Shown: positions 1-6,911 of the stretch, one piece after another
Layout of the letters: every line of letters begins with the position of its first letter
Numbering within the stretch: the stretch's first letter is position 1
Assembly (NCBI RefSeq): GCF_000406945.1
Contig: NZ_KE136354.1
Coordinates: forward strand, 2,614,660-2,678,659
Direction: 5' to 3'
DNA: 64,000 nt
Source: Enterococcus dispar ATCC 51266
GTDB taxonomy: Bacteria; Bacillota; Bacilli; Lactobacillales; Enterococcaceae
Made by a program: the position numbers and the translations under genes
Notes under the pieces: model-generated
What the model was told of the DNA's origin: nothing
The model's database searches: none
The model's input: the letters and a program-made list of their open reading frames with translations, nothing else

Positions 1-68
1 TACGTGCTTTGAATACACAACCAACTAAAAATATATCTGTCGTCGAAATTGATAGGTGGAAGGATTAG
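1..68 (+). CDS. 3' end of an unidentified phage gene (partial)
   Basis: An open frame enters from the left edge and ends at the TAG at 66-68, giving a last 21 residues that end in VVEIDRWKD. The stop overlaps the ribosome binding site of the next gene, so it is probably the preceding member of the same prophage operon. Too little is present to assign a family. Confidence 0.5.
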   Translation, partial: RALNTQPTKNISVVEIDRWKD

Positions 69-80
69 GGAGGTCGAGTG

Positions 81-290
81 ATGTATTCACGTCAATTGTG
101 GGGCGCGCAAGTTAGATCCAAAATTTTGAACTATGTACGCGAAAACGGAGAAACAACTAGAAAAGAAATAATTCTGCACTGTGGAAAAGAAGCATCAGGT
201 CAGCTTAATAAGCTGGTACAACAAGGGGGACTGGTGCGCGTGGAAAAAGGCGTGTATCGGTGGCAAGAGATTAAAGTGGAGGTATTTTAA
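81..290 (+). CDS. small phage winged-helix protein
   Basis: The product has 69 residues. A GTG at 78 is also in frame, but the ATG at 81 lies 7 nt behind GGGAGG and is preferred. The segment with ILNYVRENGETTRKEIILHC followed by QLNKLVQQGGLVRVEKGVYRW reads like a compact winged helix: a recognition-helix region and a wing ending in GVYRW. It probably binds DNA. Its stop overlaps the dut start (TAATG at 288-292), so the two are translationally coupled. The exact role is unknown. Confidence 0.6.
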   Translation: MYSRQLWGAQVRSKILNYVRENGETTRKEIILHCGKEASGQLNKLVQQGGLVRVEKGVYRWQEIKVEVF

Positions 291-748
291 TGCAACTAAA
301 AGTAAAACGACTAACAGAAACAGCTATATTGCCAATTAGAGCGCATCAATCGGATGCAGGGTTAGATATTTGTGCGGATGAAGACGTCACGATTAACGTT
401 GGAGAAACAGTTACGGTGTCAACTGGATTGTCTATCGCTATCCCAGAAGGCTACTACGGGCGATTGAAAGGAAGAAGTGGACTGACCGCTAAAACCTTGC
501 TAAGAGTACAAGAAGGCACAATAGACGCTAACTATCGTGGTGAGATTAAGGTAATCTGTGATATTAAAACGAAGGTTTTAGATCGAGTGATAGATGGAAT
601 GATTTATGCGCATAATATATCACTAAAACGCGGCGAACGCATAGCTCAATTAATTATCCAACCTCTCCCAACTGTGGAAGTGGTAGAGGTAGACGAGCTA
701 GACGATACAGACCGTGGCGAGGGCGGCTTTGGGAGTACGGGGGTATGA
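290..748 (+). CDS. dut: phage dUTPase
   Basis: Trimeric dUTP pyrophosphatase of 152 aa; it hydrolyses dUTP to dUMP and PPi and keeps uracil out of phage DNA. All five family motifs are visible in order: SDAGLDIC near residue 21, GRSGLT near 63, the catalytic GTIDANYRGE near 76, RGERIAQLI near 116, and the C-terminal P-loop-like RGEGGFGSTG that closes over the substrate. The length is normal for the family. It sits among early and middle prophage genes and starts inside the stop of the preceding ORF. Confidence 0.95.
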   Translation: MQLKVKRLTETAILPIRAHQSDAGLDICADEDVTINVGETVTVSTGLSIAIPEGYYGRLKGRSGLTAKTLLRVQEGTIDANYRGEIKVICDIKTKVLDRVIDGMIYAHNISLKRGERIAQLIIQPLPTVEVVEVDELDDTDRGEGGFGSTGV

Positions 749-789
749 GGATGAAAGTCGTGATGGCGTATGACTAAGGAGGAACAAAA

Positions 790-1347
790 ATGAAAGTAAG
801 CGAAGCAATCGAGATTTTAGAAAGCAAAGTATTGAGATCAGAAGAAAACTTAAAACATTTCCCCAAAGAAAGCCAAGGTTACGCTGCTAACGAGGCGAGA
901 ATTATCGCATACAACATCGCCATCAACACACTACAGCAATTAGACGAACCACAAGCCGAGAAGGTGGAAGTGCCTGATTTTGTGGCGGAGTGGTACGAAG
1001 AACATAAATATAATCTAGACAATTCGATTTGGGCTTATGTCAGCTCAATTACTCAATTCCATTCACGCGACCTTAAATTAAATGATTTTGAAAAGTGGTT
1101 TTCTGATTTTAACAACGAGCCTATCGAAACCCTCATCAGCATGATGAAAGACGGCTACACCGTCAAGCCTAAGCGGTGGGTGGTTAGGCAGGGCGGCAGT
1201 GAGGTTTGGTACCTCCAAGGTTTCAATAGTTTGGATGGAGATATTGTTAAGCAGTGGTGCAGTCACGAGGGCTGCATTAAATTCACCGACAAAGCCAAAG
1301 CCGAGGCCGCCGCTACGTTGGTTGAGGGGAGCGTGGAGCAAGTATGA
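790..1347 (+). CDS. DUF1642-type phage protein
   Basis: The product has 185 aa and starts at an ATG behind AAGGAGG. The N-terminus (KVSEAIEILESKVLRSEENL) is helical. The middle contains FVAEWYEEHKYNLDN and a tryptophan-rich C-terminal part (PKRWVVRQGG, VWYLQGF), an arrangement familiar from DUF1642 proteins common in Lactobacillales prophages; their function is unknown. Its end overlaps the next start by ATGA. Confidence 0.65.
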   Translation: MKVSEAIEILESKVLRSEENLKHFPKESQGYAANEARIIAYNIAINTLQQLDEPQAEKVEVPDFVAEWYEEHKYNLDNSIWAYVSSITQFHSRDLKLNDFEKWFSDFNNEPIETLISMMKDGYTVKPKRWVVRQGGSEVWYLQGFNSLDGDIVKQWCSHEGCIKFTDKAKAEAAATLVEGSVEQV

Positions 1348-1541
1348 AAAAGCCAATACTAACACACGCAGAGATGGTATATCTAATTAACAGTCTCCGA
1401 AAACAGCAGTATAAGTGGAAGTGTGAAGGCATCGACTTTTTTGAAGAAGGCGAGGAGCTGCTAGAAAATTTTAACGAGGCTGTCAACGCTGCATATCTGA
1501 TCTATGCAGTTTTGATGGAGGAATTGGAGGTAGCGGAATGA
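1344..1541 (+). CDS. small phage protein of unknown function
   Basis: The product has 65 aa and is mostly helical and acidic (EEGEELLENFNEAV). It begins in an ATGA overlap with the DUF1642-type gene and ends with the residues EVAE encoded by a repeated junction cassette. No family is recognised. Confidence 0.6.
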   Translation: MKKPILTHAEMVYLINSLRKQQYKWKCEGIDFFEEGEELLENFNEAVNAAYLIYAVLMEELEVAE

Positions 1542-2014
1542 GCTTATCATATAAAGCAATCATGACGTCCGACAATCAGGACTGGGAGACGCCTCAAGAG
1601 CTTTTCGACAATTTGAATAATGAGTTTGATTTTGAACTAGATGCTTTTGCGTCTGATAAAAATGCAAAATGCAAACATTTTTTTACAGAGCGAGACGATG
1701 CATTTCAACAAGATTGGACTAAGTATAAGTCAATATTTATCAATCCACCGTACACTTCTAAAGTGCAGGATGAAGTTTTGAAAAAGATTAATGATACGAT
1801 TTCTTCTAACTGGATGGGGGTTATAGTTCTCCTTATACCAGCTAGGACAGATACAAAAAGATGGCATGATTACATCTTCAATAAAGCAGACGATATTAGG
1901 TTCATTAAAGGTCGATTGAGGTTTGAAGTAGATGGTATCCCTAGAGGTAGTTCAACCTTCCCTAGTGCTGTAATAGTATATGACCTTAGAAATAAGGAGG
2001 AGGTAGCGGAATGA
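1538..2014 (+). CDS. phage DNA N-6-adenine methyltransferase
   Basis: The product has 158 aa. DWETPQELFDNLNNEFDFEL at the N-terminus, FELDAFASDKNAKC, and the catalytic NPPY at about residue 69 (FINPPYT) match the phage-encoded Dam family, which transfers a methyl group from SAM to adenine N6. A later GSSTFPSAVIVYDL closes the fold. Such genes are usually solitary in prophages, and no matching restriction gene is visible. It starts and ends in the repeated ATGA cassette. Methylation could protect phage DNA or affect expression; the target site cannot be read from the sequence. Confidence 0.85.
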   Translation: MSLSYKAIMTSDNQDWETPQELFDNLNNEFDFELDAFASDKNAKCKHFFTERDDAFQQDWTKYKSIFINPPYTSKVQDEVLKKINDTISSNWMGVIVLLIPARTDTKRWHDYIFNKADDIRFIKGRLRFEVDGIPRGSSTFPSAVIVYDLRNKEEVAE

Positions 2015-2238
2015 ATGGACGACAACAAGTGATTAAAATTGGTAAATATTATTATGTAGAAGACTACAACGCCGGAACAAGTTTAGCTTTGAGTACGAAC
2101 ATTCAAAATGCAAGATGGTTCGATTCATCTATCCCGCAGTACAAAGAACGAATGGGCGATATTTGTTCAAATTACGGCGGCGTAATCCGAGATTTACTTG
2201 ACGAATTACAACCCAATTTAACGGAGGTAGCGGAATGA
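2011..2238 (+). CDS. small phage protein of unknown function
   Basis: The product has 75 aa and starts NGRQQVIKIGKYYYVEDYN. It is beta-rich at the N-terminus with an acidic C-terminus ending TEVAE from the repeated cassette. No family is recognised; neighbours suggest an accessory middle gene. Confidence 0.6.
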   Translation: MNGRQQVIKIGKYYYVEDYNAGTSLALSTNIQNARWFDSSIPQYKERMGDICSNYGGVIRDLLDELQPNLTEVAE

Positions 2239-2435
2239 ATATAAAAGCGACAGTTTGGTTAAAAGACGGGAACAATGCAGAAATCATGCTTCACAATACA
2301 ACATTACAGGCAGAATCCAGACAATATTCGGAAGCTATGAAATATCAAGTTATTTCTCACGATGGTCCGACCAGCATACAACTGATTCCAGTTGAGCATA
2401 TAGCGATGATTAATTTGGAGGAGGTAGCGGAATGA
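2235..2435 (+). CDS. small phage protein of unknown function
   Basis: The product has 66 aa and is predicted largely beta (IKATVWLKDGNNAEIMLHNT, then SIQLIPVEHIAMI). It starts and ends in the repeated ATGA cassette. No family is recognised. Confidence 0.6.
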   Translation: MNIKATVWLKDGNNAEIMLHNTTLQAESRQYSEAMKYQVISHDGPTSIQLIPVEHIAMINLEEVAE

Positions 2436-2851
2436 AATATAAAGGGAAATCTATGATGAGCTTGAATCAAATGGCAGAAATTGGAATTAAATACCAAGGT
2501 GATGGGTATGTTACTGGGTTTCCAATCATTTCTGACAATGATGCTTATATTTTAAATGGCGTGATTGAAGCCAACGAGGAGTATATCGCTATTGAACAGT
2601 GGATACCGGTATTTCCAGAATCATTACAGCCTGTCTCTCCCTCTCTCACCGACGATCAGCAGGTCGTGTTGGAGTGGTTGAAGGAAGAAACGCAGCGGCG
2701 CAGAAATATCCATGCAGCATTATATTGGTTTTATGAAACTAATGTTGAATTAGACCTGATTCCATCTAGCTTATCAGATGTGGAATGGTGCCAAGTCCTC
2801 GCTGCGTTTGCGGAATGGGGCTTGAACTCTTGCCAAAATGGAAACAGTTGA
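2432..2851 (+). CDS. phage protein of unknown function
   Basis: The product has 139 aa. An N-terminal YopX-like or DUF-type beta region (YQGDGYVTGFPIISDNDAYI) is followed by a proline/serine linker (PVSPSLTDD) and a helical C-terminal part (QQVVLEWLKEETQRRRN ... EWCQVLAAFAEWG). It is the last gene linked by the junction cassette. The stop lies against a 10-bp hairpin (2851-2875) with no T-run. Confidence 0.6.
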   Translation: MKYKGKSMMSLNQMAEIGIKYQGDGYVTGFPIISDNDAYILNGVIEANEEYIAIEQWIPVFPESLQPVSPSLTDDQQVVLEWLKEETQRRRNIHAALYWFYETNVELDLIPSSLSDVEWCQVLAAFAEWGLNSCQNGNS

Positions 2852-2902
2852 ACTGTTAAGCAATCCTTAACGGTTCCACCGGTTGCAAACTGACAAACGG
2901 CA

Positions 2903-2931
2903 TTGCATCAACGTTTAGAGTAACTTAAAAT
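2903..2931 (+). promoter_or_regulatory. promoter and structured leader before the 2983 gene
   Basis: TTGCAT (2903-2908) and TAAAAT (2926-2931) are 17 bp apart. The 131-nt gap also holds two hairpins without T-runs: 2851-2860 with 2866-2875, and 2929-2937 with 2955-2963. The promoter would drive the short block that ends with the ArpU-type regulator. Confidence 0.45.
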
Positions 2932-2982
2932 CGTCCGTTCTACCGTTCGATAGGCGGGCGATTCGAGTGAGGGAGGAAGGAA

Positions 2983-3345
2983 ATGGACGAATTGAAAGAT
3001 TTAGAAAGAGAAAACGAACAACTAAAAAAAGAAACGGTTGACCTAGCGAAAGAAGCCGCCGTTAAATCATGGGGCTGTCTATGGAGTTTAGCACTTATGG
3101 TGTTTTCTATCGCATTAGGCGGATTTGTGGCGATGAAACTGTGGAATGGATTGATTGTACCAACGTTTGGCCTTGCGACGTTGAGTTACTGGCAAGCGTT
3201 TGGCTTAGATGTATTCGTTAGCTTTCTGACCGCCAAAATTGGAAATAAGAATGATGGGTACGAGAATAATCAAAAAGCGTATGTATCTATCATAGCCACA
3301 TTGCTATTTTGGGGAATTGGGTCGATCGCAATGATGTTTATTTAG
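2983..3345 (+). CDS. phage membrane protein with N-terminal coiled coil
   Basis: The product has 120 aa and starts behind GGGAGGAAGG. Residues 1-25 (LKDLERENEQLKKETVDLAK) form a short coiled coil. About three membrane segments follow: SLALMVFSIALGGFVAM, FGLATLSYWQAFGLDVFVSF and SIIATLLFWGIGSIAMM. Function is unknown; holin-like behaviour is conceivable, but the gene is far from the lysis genes. Confidence 0.6.
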   Translation: MDELKDLERENEQLKKETVDLAKEAAVKSWGCLWSLALMVFSIALGGFVAMKLWNGLIVPTFGLATLSYWQAFGLDVFVSFLTAKIGNKNDGYENNQKAYVSIIATLLFWGIGSIAMMFI

Positions 3346-3355
3346 GAGGCAGAAC

Positions 3356-3502
3356 ATGACAGTCCAAGAATTAATTAATGAATTAATGAAAATTGAAGAT
3401 AAGTCCATGATTGTGGAAGTCACACAAATGATGGTTGGTGAATACTTCACACACGAATCAGAACGAGTAGAAATTGAAGGGAACACAGTCTATATCTGGT
3501 AG
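3356..3502 (+). CDS. 48-aa phage protein
   Basis: An ATG at 3356 behind TAGGAGG opens a frame for MTVQELINELMKIEDKSMIV and ends NTVYIW, with the stop at 3500-3502. It is compactly packed between two genes with good ribosome binding sites (GGAGGC before, GGAGG after). Function is unknown. Confidence 0.6.
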   Translation: MTVQELINELMKIEDKSMIVEVTQMMVGEYFTHESERVEIEGNTVYIW

Positions 3503-3511
3503 GAGGAAATT

Positions 3512-3607
3512 ATGATTATCAAAATGATTGTAGGAGCGTTGTTTTTCTTAATGACTTTGTTGTTGGGGTATTTGTTAGGAGAAAGATCAGCAAAAGAAGA
3601 TAAGTAG
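3512..3607 (+). CDS. 31-aa single-pass membrane peptide
   Basis: An ATG at 3512 behind TAGGAGG encodes MIIKMIVGALFFLMTLLLGY followed by a charged tail. It is one hydrophobic segment with a short cytoplasmic end. It lies 17 nt before the late regulator start. Its role is unknown. Confidence 0.5.
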   Translation: MIIKMIVGALFFLMTLLLGYLLGERSAKEDK

Positions 3608-3624
3608 AAGTGGGAGGCAGGCAG

Positions 3625-4143
3625 TTGGAGGTTAAAGTTAATGAATTATCAGAAAAACAGCTAGATGAGTTAGCAAAAAAAATAGTAGTGTCGATTCGCA
3701 AAGATAGAGAACAAGAAAAAAAGCTATTTAAAAAAAGAGCTTTTCATAACGCAAAACTTCTAATGACGAATTATCATAAATTGAAAGCACATAGCAACGC
3801 TGTCGAAGAGCACGTTGAAGAAGTGCAAGGGACTTTTTGGGAACATAAGTGGTTGAATCTAGATGTTTTAATGCAAAATAAAGCCAAGTCGGTAAAACTG
3901 ATGAAACATGTAGATATTTGTTTGAAGGCTTATGAAGAGATGTGTAAATCATCAACTAAACCAGAAGATTTGCGAAAATGGCGAATCATTAATAAAAGGT
4001 ATATTGAAGCTCCTTTTTTAAGTGAGGACAAACTAGCAGAACAATTGCATGTGGATCGTTCTACTGTGAATCGAAACTGCAAAGAAGCATTGGCAGATTT
4101 GTCAGTTATATTATTCGGAATCGATATGATGAATGACTGGTAA
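3625..4143 (+). CDS. arpU: ArpU-family late transcription regulator
   Basis: The product is 172 aa from a TTG at 3625, which has GGGAGG (3612-3617) 7 nt upstream; an upstream GTG at 3610 is possible but overlaps that site. The N-terminal half is a basic helix-rich region (KLFKKRAFHNAKLLMTNYHK). The C-terminal HTH resembles sigma region 4 (LAEQLHVDRSTVNRNCKEAL). This layout and the position immediately before the late operon fit the ArpU/LlgA-type regulators of Gram-positive phages, which switch on packaging, morphogenesis and lysis genes. A likely target lies just downstream: an inverted repeat at 4148-4162 in front of a -10 box. Confidence 0.8.
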   Translation: MEVKVNELSEKQLDELAKKIVVSIRKDREQEKKLFKKRAFHNAKLLMTNYHKLKAHSNAVEEHVEEVQGTFWEHKWLNLDVLMQNKAKSVKLMKHVDICLKAYEEMCKSSTKPEDLRKWRIINKRYIEAPFLSEDKLAEQLHVDRSTVNRNCKEALADLSVILFGIDMMNDW

Positions 4144-4147
4144 TCCA

Positions 4148-4191
4148 TGCACAAAACGTGCACACATATGCCACAATTAAAGGTATATAAT
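4148..4191 (+). promoter_or_regulatory. putative late promoter with inverted-repeat operator
   Basis: TATAAT (4186-4191) has no good -35 box at 17 bp. Instead TGCAC-AAAAC-GTGCA (4148-4162) ends just upstream of the expected -35 position. That is the arrangement of an activator-dependent promoter, and the adjacent ArpU-type protein is the obvious candidate activator. The expected start is near 4198. Confidence 0.55.
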
Positions 4192-4197
4192 AGTATT

Positions 4198-4735
4198 ATC
4201 AAAAGTAGCGGGAAACAGACAGAACAGCTATGACATGAGATTTCCTCCTGAAATCAATTTTTGAATGATGGTGTCTGGTTTCCCGTTTTGTCACTGTGGC
4301 GGAAATAGTAGACGCAAGGCATGTGTGCCTGGTTAATGCTTCGGCAACCGTGAGTGGGGCAGTGCCACTCCAGTGACGTTGGGAGGACTTCATAGCATTG
4401 CGTGGAGTATCTGACCCAATAAGGTTGATACAGCACTATAGACCATTAGGCACTGAGCTTGTCCAGTAGGGTGCTGTCAGGACAAGTCAATCTCAAATGT
4501 TGGCTATCTAGTCATAGCCCTGACGTGTAGTTTAAGGAATGGTAAAAACAACTCCACTATCAGGAGTAGATGCAGTGTCGAGAGCTGCCACGTCAATAGC
4601 AACCGATCATTCCCAACCGCCAGGCATGGAAAAACGGTGGGTCCCAGAATGGGGTAGGTTGCTTAATTTGAAATGGTTGCTAACCGGAAACGGTAAGGTG
4701 ACTAAAGGGCATCCGTTTGTGCGGGTGTCTTTTTT
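4198..4735 (+). ncRNA. candidate large structured non-coding RNA of the prophage
   Basis: No credible gene lies between the late regulator and terS. The stretch starts behind a promoter and ends in tandem terminators, and it is packed with pairing: 4209-4221 with 4272-4285 (13 bp, one bulged G); 4239-4244 with 4250-4255; 4318-4321 with 4326-4329; a UUCG-capped stem at 4337-4346; 4352-4357 with 4365-4370; 4458-4464 with 4480-4486; 4502-4507 with 4514-4519; 4551-4555 with 4563-4567; and a GAAA-capped stem at 4683-4694. The size (about 540-570 nt) and Lactobacillales prophage setting are like those of the ROOL and GOLLD giant RNAs, but I cannot confirm membership; a new class or a late leader RNA is possible. 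Confidence 0.65.
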
Positions 4736-4767
4736 AATACATAAGACAGTCTTCGGGCTGTTTTTTT
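4704..4767 (+). terminator. tandem intrinsic terminators before terS
   Basis: The first stem is 4704-4715 with 4722-4733, with a T-run from 4730. The second is 4743-4751 with 4756-4764, capped by TTCG and followed by seven Ts. They would end the structured RNA and separate it from the late operon unless RNA polymerase is made termination-resistant. Confidence 0.8.
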
Positions 4768-4800
4768 ATTTGCATAATTTTAGAGATTGGAGGCGATAAT

Positions 4801-5157
4801 GTGGAATTAAAAAGAATACATCAAAATGCTATCGTGATGCTGTTTGAAGGAGATATGACACGGGCAGAAATCGCCTCTCAACTCCAGATAGCAGAATCAA
4901 CGCTTTACAACTGGCTGAAAGACGATGACTTTAGCAAGGCTTACGATGACCATGTTAAAACGATTATGAGCAAGTCTTCTGGCAAGGCGTTAAACACGAT
5001 GCTTTCTTTACTGTCCGCTAAATCCGAGATGGTAAGGTTTAATGCTGCGAAAGATATCATGGATCGTGGCGGACTGGCACCGATTGACAAGCAAGAGATT
5101 AAACAGGATATCAACTTTGACATCGTGATTGACGATTGGGATGATGACGATGCTTAA
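4801..5157 (+). CDS. terS: terminase small subunit
   Basis: The product has 118 aa from a GTG with GGAGG 7 nt upstream. An N-terminal HTH (MTRAEIASQLQIAESTLYNW) for recognising the packaging site is followed by a helical oligomerisation region and an acidic tail (IDDWDDDDA). It precedes and overlaps terL. The small subunit binds the pac or cos region and hands DNA to the large subunit at the portal. Confidence 0.85.
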   Translation: MELKRIHQNAIVMLFEGDMTRAEIASQLQIAESTLYNWLKDDDFSKAYDDHVKTIMSKSSGKALNTMLSLLSAKSEMVRFNAAKDIMDRGGLAPIDKQEIKQDINFDIVIDDWDDDDA

Positions 5158-5921
5158 AATCAACGATCCCAAGAAAGTGTTTAACAAATATATATACGAT
5201 TGCTTATACGACTACACGCACCCGACAGAAGTCCACTATGGCGGCGCATCAAGTGGGAAATCACATGGAGTAGTGCAAAAGGTAGTTGTTAAGTCGCTAA
5301 AACATTGGGATTACCCAAGACGTGTCCTGTGGCTGAGAAAGGTAGCTGCGACTGTTAAGGATTCTATCTTCCAAGATGTATTGGAATGCCTGTCTACATT
5401 CAAGCTACTGCCATTTTGCAAGGTTAACATGAGCGATTATCGAATAGAGTTGCCAAACGGCGCTGTATTTCTGTTTAAAGGTATGGACAATCCGGAAAAG
5501 ATTAAATCAATCAAGGGAATCTCTGATGTAGTCATGGAAGAGGCGACCGAGTTCACTCTTGACGATTACACGCAATTAACACTACGGACACGGGAAAAAC
5601 GGCATAAGGATAAACAAATCTATTTGATGTTTAACCCGGTTTCTAAAGTCAATTGGGTGTACAAATACTTCTTTGTTAGTAAGCAACCAGACGCGGTTAT
5701 CTATCAAACCACATACAAAAGTAATCGCTTCTTAGATGACAGCGTTAAACGCAATATCGAGCTGTTAGCTCAACGGAACGAGGCTTACTACAAGATATAC
5801 GCACTAGGCGAGTTCGCCACGCTAGACAAGCTGATATTTCCTAAATATGACAGAGCATTATTAAATAGAGGAAGTCCTGCGTTTTCTCGTTTACCATCAT
5901 ATTTCGGTCTTGACTTTGGGT
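5150..5921 (+). CDS. terL: terminase large subunit, exon 1 (ATPase and start of nuclease)
   Basis: This is the 5' part of terL, interrupted by a group I intron. From the ATG at 5150 (ATGs at 5141 and 5144 are alternatives; the start is uncertain and overlaps terS) it encodes 257 codons plus one base. Walker A is GGASSGKS at about residues 31-38 and Walker B VVMEEA at about 127-132. Exon 1 ends in LDFG plus T, so the intron falls directly after the first catalytic aspartate of the RNase-H-like nuclease. Unspliced, the frame runs into the intron for 24 further codons, giving a truncated protein ending NAGCAA. Spliced to 6912-7384 it gives 414 aa, normal for the family. Confidence 0.92.
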
Positions 5922-6080
5922 TAAAATTAGCCCCTTTGCGCAGTAATGTGCATAGAAAATTCAGTGAACCTGTAAATGCAGGGTGTGCAGCCTAAAAAGC
6001 TGCGCTATCGGTGAAAATCTAAGTTATTAGGATATACAAAAGACCCAAAAAAATGTTATAATAATCACGAGGTGGTAAAT

Positions 6081-6740
6081 GTGATTATTTATATGTTTAA
6101 AAATAAAATAAATGGTAAAACATACATTGGGCAAACCATAAGAACATTTGAAGAAAGAACCAGCGAACATTTGAGACACACGGAGACTTGTTTCGACAAA
6201 GCCTTAAACAAATACGGTATTGAAAATTTTGAATATTGTATTATTGATGAAGCTCTATCACTTGATGAATTGAACGCTAAAGAAACTTATTGGATTGCTA
6301 AAACGAACTCTATGATTCCTAATGGCTATAACTTGTGTTTAGGTGGCAACAACACTTGCGGGTATACACACAGGGAGGAGTCGAAAAGAAAAATGAGTTT
6401 GACAAAGAGAAAAAACGGCAGTATGAAAGCTGAGAAAAATCATTATTACGGTAAACACCATACTCTGGAAATCCGAGAGAAAATGAAAAAAGCGTGGACT
6501 CCAGAAAGGAAAAGTAAACTCAGTGAGCAGTCTAAGAGGCTTGACCGGAGCTATCAATTTGTGAGAGTTAGAAACAAAGAAACGGGAGAAATATATAATT
6601 CTGTTAAAGAAGCTGGTGAAAAAACCGGAGTGTTAGCGACACACATTACAAGAGTTTGCAAAGGGAAACGCAAAAGCGCCGGTGGAATCAAATGGGAATA
6701 TGTGGATTCTAATAATAAGACAATACCGAGCCAAGCCTAG
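6081..6740 (+). CDS. GIY-YIG homing endonuclease in the terL intron
   Basis: The product is 219 aa from a GTG at 6081 behind GAGGTGG; a GTG at 6072 and ATG at 6093 are alternatives. The catalytic domain opens with IIYMFKNKINGKTYIGQT, the GIY-YIG signature, followed by the catalytic Arg in EERTSEH and a Glu near AKETYWI. A NUMOD3-like segment (HREESKRKMSLTKR) and a C-terminal NUMOD1/IENR-like DNA-binding module (NSVKEAGEKTGVLATHI) follow, as in I-TevI/I-BmoI-type enzymes. It would cut intron-less terL alleles and spread the intron. The free-standing look is due to the intron; it is inserted between P-helices, not between genes. Confidence 0.92.
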   Translation: MIIYMFKNKINGKTYIGQTIRTFEERTSEHLRHTETCFDKALNKYGIENFEYCIIDEALSLDELNAKETYWIAKTNSMIPNGYNLCLGGNNTCGYTHREESKRKMSLTKRKNGSMKAEKNHYYGKHHTLEIREKMKKAWTPERKSKLSEQSKRLDRSYQFVRVRNKETGEIYNSVKEAGEKTGVLATHITRVCKGKRKSAGGIKWEYVDSNNKTIPSQA

Positions 6741-6828
6741 AAATAGGAAGGTGTAACGACTATCCGTCAAGGAGTAGGGGTGATGTGAAAATCCTCGCCT
6801 CGAAGCGCTGAACAACCTAACAATAATG

Positions 6829-6853
6829 AGAGCCTGCAAAGGGCTCTTTTTTT
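6829..6853 (+). terminator. terminator-like hairpin inside the intron
   Basis: AGAGCC (6829-6834) pairs with GGCTCT (6842-6847) and is followed by seven Ts. It lies between the two strands of the proposed P7, so it is probably also part of the intron fold (P8/P9 region). As an intrinsic terminator it would cut off exon 2 and all later genes. Confidence 0.6.
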
Positions 6854-6911
6854 GTGGTTGAAGATATAGTCTACTCCCCTAATAAATATCGGGAAACCGA
6901 GGGTATACAGG

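Larger units (their letters stand above)
1526..2435 (+). repeat. four-copy 16-nt gene-junction cassette
   Basis: The sequence GGAGGTAGCGGAATGA occurs exactly at 1526-1541, 1999-2014, 2223-2238 and 2420-2435. Each copy contains a GGAGG ribosome binding site, the codons for the last residues of one gene (VAE) and the ATGA stop/start overlap with the next gene. Four consecutive and otherwise unrelated genes are therefore joined by the same element. Confidence 0.9.
5922..6911 (+). mobile_element. group I intron in terL with homing endonuclease
   Basis: The 990-nt intron follows T5921, as the conserved U of group I 5' splice sites requires, and ends in G6911, the conserved terminal G. Joining GGGT to ACGTCAAC restores DFGYVNDPSAF in frame (772 + 473 nt = 415 codons). 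A 4-bp P1 is possible between GGGT (5918-5921) and GCCC (5930-5933). A P7-type pairing GACTAT (6758-6763) with ATAGTC (6866-6871) is visible in the usual 3' position. The ORF for a GIY-YIG endonuclease sits in the middle. Splicing itself is inferred. Confidence 0.88.

Noticed and set aside
1526-2435. CRISPR array
   Set aside because: The repeats are 16 nt, unevenly spaced by 200-470 nt and are gene junctions with ribosome binding sites.
4539-4799. 86-aa ORF in the gap before terS
   Set aside because: It runs through two intrinsic terminators and many RNA hairpins, has no ribosome binding site, and its composition is not protein-like.
4198-4800. tRNA genes in the structured region
   Set aside because: I looked for cloverleaf arms and a TTCGA/CCA pattern and found none; the UUCG hairpins are not part of a tRNA.
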